Below, piece after piece: positions 27,731-42,138 of a DNA stretch of 64,000 nucleotides (positions within the stretch are counted from its first letter, which is position 1; each line of letters starts with the position of its first letter). The DNA lies in the NCBI RefSeq assembly GCF_021347895.1, contig NC_067115.1:13463876-13527875 (forward strand), written 5' to 3'. The DNA is from Acanthochromis polyacanthus. Its lineage: Eukaryota; Chordata; Actinopteri; Pomacentridae. Under the pieces are notes generated by a model that did not search any database, had not been told where the DNA came from, and worked only from the letters and a program-made list of their open reading frames with translations. The position numbers and the translations under genes were made by a program.

Positions 27731-30700
27731 TTGGTAGTGTGTGTCAGTATGTAAGTAAGTAGTAACTGTAAGATCAACGGCAGCATTTAAAGTTTCCTTG
27801 CAGAATATTGTGTCATTATGATATGATCAATTTCATTCACTTCACCTTTCAGTGATTTCAGTGGTGTTGCGGATGAGTGTAGCACCACATCACAACAAAT
27901 ATTAGAGTGGAGGTGCTGAACTTGGCTTTTCCAAAATGACTTCACAAAACCAAGCAAAGAGCCTAGAAGAATCTATGATGAGTTCACACATCCATACTTC
28001 CATACTACATAATATGCTAAATAAAGAGATTGTGTATGTCCCAATACATAGTATGTCAAATATTGTGTGCCAAAAATGCCCAGATGTCCTACCACATCCC
28101 GCAGGATTTTGAATTAGCAAACCAGCGTGTTTTTCTGGCCGTTCTGACCTACAATTCGTTGTGCAGTTACATCACATACAACTCAGTGTTGCACACAATT
28201 ATAAACCAGTTTGAGCCACTGATAGTACACAAACAGATGACAGCCCATTTCGCACTACAGACTGTCACAGTTAAAGTTTATGATTATGTAGCCTGTCCCA
28301 GTTGTATGCATACTGCACAAAATAGATTGCACTTTGTATAGGAAAAAATACACAATTTGGAATGCAGCCTATGTTTCAACAGTAAGATATTTATCTGGAC
28401 ATGCTATCATCTTTGTAGATATAGGTAGATAAGAAAGTATCTACATGAGTAGATTTAATTGTTTCAGTTTTTCTGTAAGAGATGAAGGCCCTCCAAACTG
28501 CTTAAATGCAGAGTATCTCTCAGGCTTCAACCTCATAAACACTGCTCCAATGCTTCACATACCTGCTCTGCCTCGATACTAAAGTTTGATTTGACAATTA
28601 CCAATCTGGTGTGAGATTCAGGCATAGTCAATTAAACAAGCTTGTTTTGTCTGTGTATGGCAGATTTGCTGCATATTCATACCTACCTCTATTTTCTTTT
28701 GATACAAAAAGAACTGATAAACACTGGGAGCCCGATTTTCCATTTCTCAAGCGTAAAATATCTGATTAAATTAGCAAAGATCATCCCGCTGTCTCTTTGC
28801 ATCTGTTAATCTTTATAATTATGGCATTAGTTCAGACCATCCAGCTCCTCTGGCTGTTGTTTAGAAGTGCTGCTGCCTGTCAGTGCAACAGGAAATCATC
28901 ACTGAAGCTGTGGCCTCGGATAATGTTCTCCCTCTCCACTGTCATTGAGAAAGCCAAGCTATCCCTCTCTTTCTCTCTCTGTCTTCCTCCCTCCTTCCAT
29001 CCTAATTGGCTGCCAGTGTGAGCAACCAGCTGTCGGACAGAGAGAGAAAACTCTGATTACAAAGCCGTCTTTCTGGAGGAGGCTGGAGGATGTACTGTTT
29101 GCCAAGCTGAGCTGAGGAAAGAGGGTTGAGGAAGTATTTGAGTGGATTACTGGCTGTTTTCTTCCCTTCCTTCTCTTCCTCTTTCTGTCTTCCTCTTCAT
29201 AACACATCTTCCTTTCTTCCTCTGACTCCACTCTGTCCTCTCCTTCTTCATTTGTCTGCCAAGGCGATGGATGGAAAGCATCCCTTGACAAATTGTGAAG
29301 TCGTGCAGTCTAAGCGGCATGAGGAAACTCAAATGTTTGTCACAGCTGCTTGACGTGAAAGGATTTAGGGGAGCATTAGGCTGGTGTAACTCAAATGGAT
29401 TAGTATTATTACCAGACAGTCTCATCTTTAATGCTACCATCCCAGCTTTACCTTTCATTACTTCTAGAACTTGTGGCATTTCCCTGTGTTTTGTTGCCTA
29501 AGACTCTATTTAAAGTCTATGCATTTTCCTGCAAATAATTATTTTCACTTTTGCATTGAGTGGGTGACTTTTATAGATGTGCTTTATCATTTTAAAGCAG
29601 AGGTTACAAAAATCCACATCTACTTAGAGCTGAGGACATTGGAGACATGAAATTCTCAAGGTAGATGTCTTTACTGTAACCCTGCAACAGGGAAAAAAGT
29701 TTATTTTAAATGTTTTCATGGCATTTGAATTTGTAATCACACCTGAGACCAATTATCCCAAACGCCCTCGCCTATAGACCATCAGAGCAGTCATTAAGGA
29801 AGGAGTGCATGATTAGGCATTTTGTTTATCTACCTCTGGTGCATATCATTGTCATTTTTAATCAAGCCAGTGTCAGCTTTGTCTCTTTTAAAGCTCTCTC
29901 TCCTCTTTCATGGAGCATCGGCCATATAGTGCCTCTTCGTGGTGTAACACTCAAACAAAGCTGACGATTCTTTTTGGTTTGGTTCTACGCCGTTATATTC
30001 AGCCAAATACTCATCACAGCAGGAATGTCAATGGGAAATGGAGTGTGAAATGTGTCTAACAAGAGAATGAAAATCATTTTTGGCAAGCTAAATTATAAAT
30101 TAGGGAGCAGCAAGGAAAATGATTATGTACTGCGGCTAAATAAGATAAACGTTTACAATATTCTGAACTTGCCCAGCATTTTGACACTGATGTTTAAATT
30201 GTATGTTATTGGGATCAAGAAAGATAATTCAATCTGAATTTGTGAGCATGTTGAGCAGTTCCAGGATGCTCCTAAACATTTCCCTCCACCAGCAGCTCCT
30301 AAGTAGCTGTTTGAGTTATGAAGCAAGCTGCTTGGCGTGTACTCGCGTCGCTCCAGCCCAAACCCCAGAGGTTTGTGACGAATGTTCCGCAGTAGCCCCA
30401 GTCATCCGGTAGACACGCAAACCCAGTGGAATGGAGAACAATCTTTGTCCTCTTACGCCATGCCAGTGGGGAACAGCCCACTGAGCTGAGAGGAAATTAG
30501 CTTGCTAGGCCAGGTAATTAACTGGAAGTTGAGTGGCTGCCATGTACGAGGGCAGGGCTGGGCCTGAGGGACTCTCTGTCAGTCCCAAAGTCACCAGCAG
30601 TAACCACATTTAGCTGTGTTATGTTTACTTCAGCTGTAGATGTGTGCCATGCTGAGAGCTGGCAGTCAGAGGCTATCAGGTGAAAGTGGAAAGGTGGAAG

Positions 30701-30783
30701 TGAAGGAGGAAAGCGGAGCAGGACCGATGTGGCTGAGCACATTGTGTAAAGTATGCACGGTGTGAGCTGCAGGGTTGCCAGAT
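27731..30783. other. Non-coding DNA with a possible decayed DNA element
   Basis: 28000-28370 ends in acacaatttggaatgcagcc and has tact/catact-rich ends, like fish MITEs that I cannot name. 29030-29300 is purine/pyrimidine-skewed. No exon recognised. Confidence 0.3.
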
Positions 30784-30990
30784 TGGGAGAGTCTTTAGGA
30801 TAACGTTGCTTTTTATACCGACAAATCAGTAAAGAAAGGATGGTTTTACCTTGCTGACATGTTTCAACTGCATCTGCATGTCAGCAAGGTAAAAGCATCC
30901 TTTCTTTACTGATTTGTCGGTATAAAAAGCAACGTTATCCTACTATAATAAACGACAAAATGAACATCATTCAACTATGGGAGAGTCTTT
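30784..30990. mobile_element. Hairpin insertion flanked by 13-bp direct repeats
   Basis: Exact direct repeats tgggagagtcttt at 30784-30796 and 30978-30990 bracket a 181-bp segment. Its first 145 bp form a hairpin: arms 30797-30861 and 30877-30941, 65 bp each with one mismatch, and a 15-nt loop. The flanking repeats look like a target-site duplication. The length suggests target-primed retrotransposition, but the family is unknown. Confidence 0.8.
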
Positions 30991-33506
30991 GTTTTTGAGT
31001 TGGAGGAAATAATGTGATGATTTGAGCTTTATGAGTCATTTGATTCAATGCATGTTCAATGTGAGAGACTTTGCTAAGGAACATTGACAGAATAATCGTA
31101 GAAATTAGCAAATATGATCAGGTTGTCGTACCTTTCTCCATCTGAAGCTGACATACATTTCTCAATAATGTTAAATGCAAAAACTGTATAAGAGCAGCAT
31201 GAGTGTAGCAGAGGCATCAAGTTGGGAATATAGCCCAACATTTCCCATTTAAAAAAAATTGATTTCATATCAAACACAACCCCTAAGTCAGTTTTTAAAA
31301 GTCACAATGACAGTATACATTTACATTTTCATTACAACTCAGCACAAGTCTAATCGGGGTGAAGATTAACATAAAGGTAAAAACTGCACGTCTCATTCTG
31401 CCATATTAAGACCAATGAAATCATTTTAATATGACACCACACCAACCACATTTTGAGCTGTTGAGGAACTTCTCCAGCAGTAATGCTGTTCCTTTCGCAG
31501 TCACTGTTATTGACCAATATTGGCTTGTCACAGATAAAACAGTATCATTTTGTATGTGCCATTATGAAACCTTTCTGTAATGGGATATAATACAGAAAAA
31601 GATGCTAGGGGTAATTTAGAAAGGGTTAACATATAGTTTGTCAAGCCGAGGATCTCAGATTCCATTGCTCACAATAATATCAGCACTCCCTGCAGCACAT
31701 GTAGCAGAGCAGCTGAGCAGATGGTGGTGCGGAGTCTTCATAGTAAAGTTGCTGACTAGTTTGGGAAATGTATCGTTTTAAAGATAATTAAAATTATCTC
31801 CATAACCTTCCCTTTTCAGTGTTGACTGATATATCTATTTTTGTTATTTTCTAAAATCGATATTGACCCCAAAAATTCAGTATCGGGCAGGCTTTTCTAT
31901 TTAGCACCAGGCACCATAATATTGCGAGCATTCAAAGTTTTTCTGTCGGCCATGTCAATAACAACCTTTCGACTCCATAGCCACCACTATGGCAGGTAAA
32001 GAAGTGAGTAAATGGTACAAATTCTGTATCTAAAATGTTAAATTGCTGAACAGTTGCCATTGCAAGCCACCAAGCAAAGCTGTATTAGTAAAGTCCCTGA
32101 CTGCATTTGGCTTAGTAACATGCATTTTATGTGCAACTTCTAATCTTTCAGACAAATAATGTGTTTTTTTCTTGAGCTAGCTAGCTTGTCTATGGTGCCT
32201 GTCGGTTGTGCGTTGTATCATTCACTGGTCAAAGCAGTGAATGAGCTGCTTTGCTGCTGCTATCGGTGACTTTTACGGCTCAAATTGAGATAACATATCG
32301 GGAATATAACATGCCAAACGGATGTACTTATCCATTTCCTGGGGCATAAATGTATCTCCTGTTCATATTATGCATTTGATGTAATGGTTTCCCCTGATGA
32401 GAATGGCAGTGAAGCATGTGTGCAGCTCCCATTATCGCGAATGGATGGACCGATCCTACAACACAAAAAAGATTGGCACCACTGTCATTACATTTATGTC
32501 ATTATCTCTTACTAGTTCCCTTTCAGTGATGTCTCTTGGTCTGCTAGATTTCCTCTTGGAGATATTGAAATCAATTTCATTACCCCCCACTACTCCAGAC
32601 TGACTGGCTCATTTCCTTTACTGTTACAGTCAAAAGGTACATTTAATTACCTCTTTTATTCGGCTTTGTGAGAGCTTTAGCTGCAGGTAAAACATTCTTT
32701 AGGACTCTTGAGTTGCTTTGATCTGCGGGAGAAGAAGATGGTCATTTTCTGTCCTGGAGTAGTCTTTTTTAATGGTTTCTGAAAATGATGAATTGGTGAT
32801 ATGAAAAAAAATGCTTTATATTGATATTTCTCAATATTCTTGTGATACAGTGTACAAAATCTTGTTTCTCTTAAATTAGACTTCATGCAATGAAATTTTG
32901 CCTGTGTTTTATATTTCAATGCATTGCTCTGAATGGAGCTGAATACATATTTTTTCAAATCTCTAATGCAATACATCACATTATTTCTAGCTAAATCCAA
33001 GGGGCTTTTAATGTGAAAAAAAAAACTACAAAGGGATTACTGTTGTTTTCATCAGGGATGGGAGAAACAAAAGTGTCTGAAAAAGTGTAAACAAGTTTCA
33101 GCCCCAGGACATGGGTCATCAAGGTCCAAAAGGCTGGTGGGAGTCGAGCAGACAGAAGTCATTAAATCGAGACCCTTGGTGTCAGACGGTATCGCAAAGG
33201 CTTCTGGGATACTTGGAAGTTTAGCATCGTCCACAGCTGCTGAAATTACCAGCATTTTATACCGCGTCCCCACCCACTGGAACTGCGTGCTCACATCACA
33301 ATCCTCCACACGCCACTGTATGCCCGCTCTGTTATATTATTCATCAGCACTGAGGAATGATGGGTGGTGACATGTTAAAATAGGACAACAGCAGTTTATC
33401 TTTCAAGTGTCTCCCTAAATATTTAATGTACCTTTGAGAATCATAGCAGAGTGCATGCTTCAGCAATGCCACTGACAAGACAGGCCCTTGTAGAAAGTGT
33501 TTGTGT

Positions 33507-33537
<31 letters not shown>

Positions 33538-34286
33538 GTGGAGCTTCAAATGCAACAAAAGAAGAGCTAAAGGCTAATGTTGTCGCAGCACTTGTGTCCA
33601 TAAATCTTCCTGACAGTATTTAGTTTTGTTCTCTGAGTCTTTTGACCTCTTCGGTTTAAAAGTGAATCTTGAAAGTTTTAGTGCCCATCTATCGTTGCTA
33701 AATGAGCATGTGAGTGATTACAACGAGACAAAAGAATGGCAGGATTTAAAATGTGACATCTGTGCACGTGTTTGCATGTTGTCGCATGCGTGTGCATTAT
33801 CCTTGATGTGGATGTTCGCACAACTTGACCCCTGACATCATAATGCTAAAAGAACTGCATGCACACTAACACACACACACAGCCCTCGTAGGCTTGATCA
33901 GCCTACAGGGCGCCAATTATTCCACTCTACTCCAGTGAGTTTCATGCTTTCATCTCTCCACGGTCTACTTCAGCTGCACAGTGAGCTGCACAGCAGACAC
34001 TGAGGCTTTAAGTTATTTGCTGTTTCTACCTGCTGCCATCCCGCCACTTCATCACAGTTCTTACGCTTTATTCAGACACTTACCATTAATTATAGCAGTG
34101 TGACAGTTTTTGTTGTCTTGTTCGTGTATTTTTACACTCTGCGTAATACAATGTGACAACAACTGGCAACTTAAATGATATAAATGCCGCTAAAGCATCA
34201 CTATGTAAAATTTCTGTGAAGATAGACCCATTTTGTCAGCCTAAAATACATGCATTAGAAAAGAATAAAGAAAAGTGGTTAAGCTT
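30991..34286. other. Non-coding DNA, little recognised
   Basis: Near 31840-31890 a gatattgaccc/agtatcggg block looks like a decayed DNA element end. No gene seen. Confidence 0.35.
33502..33538. repeat. (TG)n followed by an 18-G run
   Basis: TG repeat 33502-33520 passes directly into 18 consecutive G. Confidence 0.9.
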
Positions 34287-35440
34287 CAGTGCCTATAAAA
34301 AATAGTCACACCCTGTTGGAAGTCTTCCCCTTTGATGGATTTTAACTGTGGATCATGGTCAAATTAATTAGTTTTGTCTACAAGAAAAATGATTATTTCA
34401 TGTCAAAGTAAAAACTGATTTCTAGGAGCTAGAAGTCACGCCATTAGTGAAATGGAGATTATCTGAGTGCAGTGAATGTGTCTCAAGTGATTGTAGTATA
34501 AAGGCACCTGTATCTGGAAGGTCCAATCACTAATAAGTTAATTCTCCAGGCCTTAACTACCCCATGATGGCAACAGATCCATCCATCCATTATCTGTGCA
34601 CCGCTGATTCCTTGTTGGGGTTGCAGGGGTGGCTGAAGCCTATCCCAGCTGACTGGGGGCAAAGACAGGTCGCCAGTGTATTGCAGGGCTACACACAGAG
34701 ACAAACAAGCACTCTTACATTCACACTAGAATCATCAGTTAACCTGAGCATGTTTTTTTTTCTTCACTAATCAAAGCTTTATGTAAGAGGGCCAAAGAAA
34801 ATGCCATTTTTCAAAAAAGCTCATATTAAATCTTGATTAGAATTTGCCTGGAGGCATGTGAGAAACTATGTTTAGCAGATAAAAAACGCTGCATGTCATC
34901 ACCAACCCATCATCCCCACCATGAAGCATGGTGGTGGTAGCATTATGATGTGGGGATGCTTCTCAGCAGCAAGTCCTGGTGCAGACTGGAAGAAAACTGT
35001 GACTTGGAAGAAATTTGTTTTTCACGAACATGATGACCGGTAGCATTACAGCAAAATCTTCACAAAGATGGTTGAAAGACAACAAGGCAATGTGGCTGAA
35101 TCAGAGCCCAGGCCTCAATCCTTTGAGAATTTGTGGCTAGACTTGAGAAGAGCTGTTCACTCATGATCCCAGTGCAACCTGAAAGTTTTGCCTGGAAGAA
35201 TGGGGTAAAATTGCAGCGTTCAGATGTTCAGGGTGACTGACCTATACACCCAGGCTCAGCGCTGTTATTGTGTTCAAAGGTGCATCTACTAATTACTGAT
35301 AGGAAAGGGGTGATTATTTATGCAGTTACTTATTTAGTTTTTTGTATTTTAAAGTAATTGCTGTTACTTTGTAGAAAGCAGTTTTCCCTTATATTTTGAT
35401 TATTGTTATTAAATGTTGAAAAGCAATAAAGAAGAACTAC
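34287..35440 (+). mobile_element. Tc1/mariner-like element relic, interrupted by a SINE
   Basis: The left end cagtgcctataaaaaatagt is typical of fish Tc1 copies. The plus strand at about 34918-34985 encodes MKHGGGSIMMWGCFSAASPG, the central DDE-domain block. Stops and shifts break the rest. The 3' side carries ggggtgattatttatgcagt, a degraded counterpart of the left end. Confidence 0.8.
34575..34755 (-). mobile_element. SINE/LINE-tail repeat nested in the Tc1 relic
   Basis: Reverse-oriented copy of the family at 2371. It starts with ATCC repeats and contains cctatcccagctgactgggg and aggtcgccagtgtattgcag. Confidence 0.7.
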
Positions 35441-35490
35441 CGGGGGGAGCGGGAATGCTTTTTTAAACATATTTACTTGCCTCTATAGAG

Positions 35491-36898
35491 CAGGGATCCG
35501 CCACCTTAAACACTCAAAGAGCCATTTGGACGCATTTCCCACAGAAAATAAAACACAGGGAGCCAGAAAACCCCTTTGACATTTAAAATGAAGATAACAC
35601 TGCATAAATTGTTTTTTTTTCTTTTTACTTTTGTGCTATGCATCAGAAAACTATAGTGCGTTGCATTGATGAAATCAGTAAAGCGCTACAGAGAAAACAA
35701 AATGACATTAACCCTAAACCTAGGAATATATGCAAAATAATAGGCAATTAAAATAGTTACTAGGGCTTTAATTCGTTAATTTCAATTAATTAAAGAAAAA
35801 AAAATGCACTTAATTTCTAAGTTCCCTAATTCCTGGCACCACGGTAACACTGATGAACACTCCAGCCTGGTGAGTGGCCGTAATGCACCTAAAGTCTGTT
35901 TGCAAGCTGCGAAGAAGATCCACAGGACACATGGAGTGATGTCAAGAAAGTTTGATGAACACTGAAGGAAGATGAGACCACATTGGGCTTGTTGGGTGAA
36001 AAGTTTTCTTTTAAAAATCTTCCCGATGGCAGCTTGGACAAAAGCATGGTTGTGTGCAAATTGTGCAACAAAGAGTTTTCTGATCACCGCAGCACTTCAA
36101 GCCGACGATGTGACCTCAATGGAAAACATGTTGCTGTTAGCACCAGAGCTAACGTTAGCTTTGACAGTCCTGGTACCGGCAAACAGTGTAGCCAGCCCAC
36201 AATAGACCACTTTAAGACAGAGGTTACAAAAAGTCTTAAAATGTTGAATATGATTGTTACAATTACACTTTGAGTTGGCAGTAATGTAAATGTAGTAGAC
36301 AGATGAAAAATGTACAGATAAATATAAATGAAACAAGCATTTTTGTTGTTTTAGTTCACGTATATGTCTATTCATTGATTCAGTCATCAACCAAAATTTA
36401 TCTGAATTGAGAATCTTTGCTTGTTGTGTGAAATATTACTATTTGACAAAAATTACATTAATCATGATTAATTAATCACAAAGCCTGTTATTAATTGCAT
36501 TAATTTTTTAATTGCATCCCACCAATAATATTTATCTTACTTGGTTAATTTGCTTTTTGCTCCTGAATCTCAACGTGCAGACGCTGTGCATTGGTTTTAA
36601 TGCAGTTCATGTTGGAGAAGACCTGCTCACGTGTATGCTAATCCAAAGATCGACAGGACTCCAAATGAATACTCACATGTCGGTTGGCAGTTATGATGCA
36701 TGTTTTGACAGACAAAAAATTACACATTTTATTTTGATGTTACAAGATCAACAAAATCTTCAAATTTAGAATTACATGTTTGAAACCAACGAATTAAAAT
36801 GAAATAAATTTGAGTTAAATACTCACTATGTATTTTTCCAAAACCACAGCGAGCCGCAACAGAGGGATAAAAGAGCCACATGTGTTTGCCAACCCCTG
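35491..36898 (-). mobile_element. hAT element relic (outer), interrupted by a second hAT
   Basis: The ends cagggatccgccacc and gccaacccctg are degraded inverted repeats of the common hAT terminus. Minus-strand coding remnants near 36540-36690 include VFSNMNCIKTNAQ, the C-terminal hAT dimerisation block, with a stop just upstream. No clean 8-bp target duplication was seen. Confidence 0.65.
35761..36524 (+). mobile_element. hAT element relic (inner) with a broken BED zinc finger
   Basis: The ends tagggctttaattcgttaa and ttttttaattgcatccca form imperfect inverted repeats. An open frame at 35983-36273 reads MVVCKLCNKEFSDHRSTSSR then LNGKH, a BED-type zinc finger. The first zinc-ligand His expected before LNGKH is replaced by Asp. 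The catalytic part is missing. Confidence 0.65.
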
Positions 36899-36959
36899 CC
36901 CTATCGTGTCTACAGTCCCACAAAATGTGAGAAAAGACCATTCCCTCATTTCTTTAATT

Positions 36960-37340
36960 TCTCCATAGATCTGAAAGTGTGTCTTTGAATGAGCCACTCA
37001 GATTTGAAGCCGGTTGTGATGTCAGAGCAGGAGAAGTACCTCCCCCAACTAGCTCCTCCTCCTTCTCTAGGCTCCTCTCTGCTGCTCACCTAATAGAAAA
37101 CAATCAGTGTGCCTGCAGCTCGCTTCCTGAAAAGTGTTTGGGCAGCAGCCTGGTTGGATTTTATAGTTACAGGTACTGAAGCAGCTCATTTGGAACTGAG
37201 CTATAACTAGGGTTATTATAGGAATGGTGGAATTAGCATTCTGTGCAGTATATTGAGCTCAAACTTTAAATAAACACTTTGTGGGCAAGTGAGACTTAAA
37301 TTAACTTGTTCTTAAATAATATAATATGGGACCTTTAAGC
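36960..37340. mobile_element. Possible DNA-transposon remnant
   Basis: Ends in ataatatgggacctttaa, a terminus I associate with fish dispersed repeats. No coding capacity; weak call. Confidence 0.25.
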
Positions 37341-38899
<1,559 letters not shown>

Positions 38900-39229
38900 T
38901 GCTGACCTTGAGACAGCAAATCCATTTAAGCCATTTGTTTTAGTGCTTAAGAGGTCACAGTTTATGACCCAGAATGGAGTTAGTTTGATTTTGCTTCCAT
39001 CCAGCTGTTTTCTCACATCTTTAATGCAGTGTCTTTTTACTTACAGTATACAAGAGAAGTAAGTGAGTGTGCAATATATTTTGAATGTCAAATGATTAAA
39101 AATGATAGGACCTTACAGTAATGGCATTACTTCCAAGTTGAACAGTGGGATTCTTATTAACAGTTTAGATTTACTATATTAAAAATACAGTGTCCTATAG
39201 TAGATCTTTCATTACTGTTGCAGGTTTTT

Positions 39230-40150
39230 TTTTAATTTCTCTTATGCCCACTTTTATTCTTGATGACAGACTCAATGTCCCAGAATAGAGGTTACCAGTA
39301 CTGTCCAGATTTCTGTTTACATTTCTTTAGGTGCTCTTTGCTGGAGCAGCTGTGTTGCTCTACCGTTCTGTTTGAAATACAGTCCAGTGGTGTTCTATTG
39401 GATATATAAGCCATGCAATATAATTCATCATAGTTGTCACTTCTTTAGAAATGCATGTGTCATTTTGGCAGCATGCTTTGGATTGTTATCATGCTGAAAT
39501 ATTTCCCTTCTGCTGTGTTTCTGAAGAACTAGAGTTTCAGCCAGTATTTTAGAATATCCACAGAGATTCATGGTGCCATCTATAAATGTCATCTGGCATA
39601 TCATTACATTCCCACCTTTGTGCTTCACTGTCAGGACAACACATTCACTGTGGTAGCCCAGGTCAGGTTCACGCCACATATAGCGGACCCCATCTAAAAC
39701 AGACTACCGTTAATGTATCATGGTCTTATCTGACCAAAGAATACACTGTCAATATTCATCTTTCTTTTCATGTGAATTTGCTGTATTTTGAAAAAGAGCA
39801 GGTATGTGTTTTTTATCTTGGACGTCATTGATAAGAGGTTGGCATTATGCAATGTCCTCCCACCTGTCACAAAAACTTTGATTCCTGCTGATAAGCCAGG
39901 TCTGCACCACTTGTTCTATAGTTTTTCAGAGATATACTGTGCAATTCAGCACACTGACGGTGCCATCAGTTTCGAAGAACGACCACCGCAGCGCAGATTA
40001 GTGGTACTATGGCTTGTTGTACATTTCCTGATTACTGCTGCAACTGTGTTTTGACAGATTCTGACTTGCTGATCTTCCTTTATCCATTTTCACCTTTTTG
40101 AAGTCTCACAATCACATTTTTCACTTCATTCGGCAATTATTTTCAATGTG
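39230..40150 (-). mobile_element. Tc1/mariner-like transposase relic
   Basis: The minus-strand frame 39679-39437 encodes VWREPDLGYH (first residue a GTG codon), LTVKHKGGNVMI and FQHDNNPKHAAKMTHAFLKK, matching the Tc1 DDE blocks around TVKHGGG and FQxDNDPKHTAK. Upstream minus-strand sequence (39700-39760) still resembles the WSDxT region but is shifted. Old and inactive. Confidence 0.8.
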
Positions 40151-42138
40151 GAGCCATGATGTAGACATGCAGATAGATACAGCACTTAGGGCCAAAACTG
40201 TTCACTTGTCAATTTAAACCATGTTTTAATTAAAAAAACAAAACTGTACTCAGATTTATTTCAATGATCAGAGATTTTTTTTAATCTTCTGTAACAGTGA
40301 ACACAGATGTTTTCATTTTTATTGCAATGAGTTTTTCCTTTGAGACCTGTATTTCCAGTGGTGTCTTTCCATAGTATTTGTTTTTGATTGTTTATAACAG
40401 GAAGTGCTATACTTGTAAATAATGCAATTTATGAGACCTGTGACATTTAAGTGATATTGCCCAGCAGGGTACTCACTTCTGTTGTATACTGTACATAATT
40501 TCTAACTGCACCTAGCTGTCTTCATGGTGTGACAGACATGTACTATAAAGCGGCAGAGTCCATACTGTTAGCCAGACTGAAAGCAGTCAGACAAAAATAT
40601 CAAGCAAAACTGATCTGGATGCCTCAGACAAGGAGCTTGAGATGAAGAGGGCACCATTCACTTTTATACAGCAATGTGATGACAATGCTATGCTAACGTG
40701 TTTACTATGAAAATATACTCATGACTCCATGATACAGAAGAAAGTAAAGCCAATTAGAATGGCAGATACACAAACATCAGCAGAGACTGTATGTTTTTAT
40801 GCCACTTCTTTACTCAGTGAAAGCATCAGCTGACCTGCATAATATACAGTACTTTCTATACAGTATATTCTATAGTGCTGGTGTAAGCATGTAGGCTAAC
40901 TCTTGCTCTTTTTTTACCCAAGACCGTTTATTTAAACAAGATGGGTACATGAAATGTTGACAAGAATTTGTCAGCCCAGCAAAAACACAGCTGTGCTGAT
41001 AAAAGAAATAGCGAAGGGAGAAACGCAGTGAAGTGCAACTGAAGTGAAATCTGTCCACTGTAATAATTTTAAAATAAAAACTCACAGTGTAGTCTTTCAG
41101 ATAAGTGGTTCTCAAAGTGCCCGAATGGGGGTCTGTTCAAAATGAAACCCAGAATGAACTCGCTGTGCTCCAAGAAAAGTGCACACCCATCTCATTAAGT
41201 GAGTTTACAATAAAAGACAGTAATGAGTAAAAACGTCCAAAATACAAATCTGTGCATGACAGCAGCAATGTAGGTGTCTGCTGCTCATTACACACAGAGA
41301 GATGCCACCTGAGAATCTGCTGCTCCTACATAATGTGTGTTTACTCAGCACTACAGTTTATGCATAGAGATTAGTTTGACTGATGTATTCTGCCTCTAGC
41401 CGACACAAAATTACTATAAAATATTATTATGGTTGTTAGGCTGCTGTGATCTTTTGTCTTGTTGTTAGGTCTGTGTTTGGGTAGGTTCATTAGTTAGTTT
41501 CAACCACTTCTGACGATAGTGGGCATCACACAACTCTGGCATCATTAATATGGAGGTCAATGACTAAAAAGTTTGCTTCCAGATTACCACTAATAGTTTT
41601 ATTTGCTTATCTACACTTGAATGCTGTTAGGGTTAGAGTCCTCCGTTTGTGTTTGCATGCATTAGCTATGAAGGCTGCACATAATAAACCTACTGCAGCT
41701 ATGCAGGAATGGATCTACACCAAAATGTAACCATGTGACAGATTACTAAAGTGCTACTACATAGAGACCACGAGAACTGTCAGCTTGAATGTGTGTTTTT
41801 TTCTACAGTTTTTGAATATTGCTAGAAAGTGATGATGGTATATCCTATATATAAAAAATGGACATTGAAAATTGAATTCATCCTACCTTGATTTCCTATC
41901 CCAGTAACATTTTCCTAATAAGCTGATGGTCTCAAATGCTAGTTTCAAGTCACTTTCAATTTAGAATGATGAAAATTATGTTATATAAAACATAAAGTGG
42001 CTACACCTGACTAACATTTTCTTCAGGGGAAAAAAACTTGTTTGTACTTCTTTAAACCAATCACAATCAACTTTAGTGAAGCTTTTTGTGTTACCTCAAA
42101 ATAGTGAGTAAAATTCCTTTGGTGAGATGCTTGCATGC
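40151..42138. other. Non-coding DNA, nothing recognised
   Basis: AT-rich and without recognised exon or element. The minus-strand frame at 40870-41115 has no similarity that I know. Confidence 0.4.

Noticed and set aside
30797..30941. Hairpin considered as a microRNA precursor
   Set aside because: A 65-bp almost perfect stem is far longer and more perfect than a pre-miRNA, and the flanking direct repeats point to an insertion.
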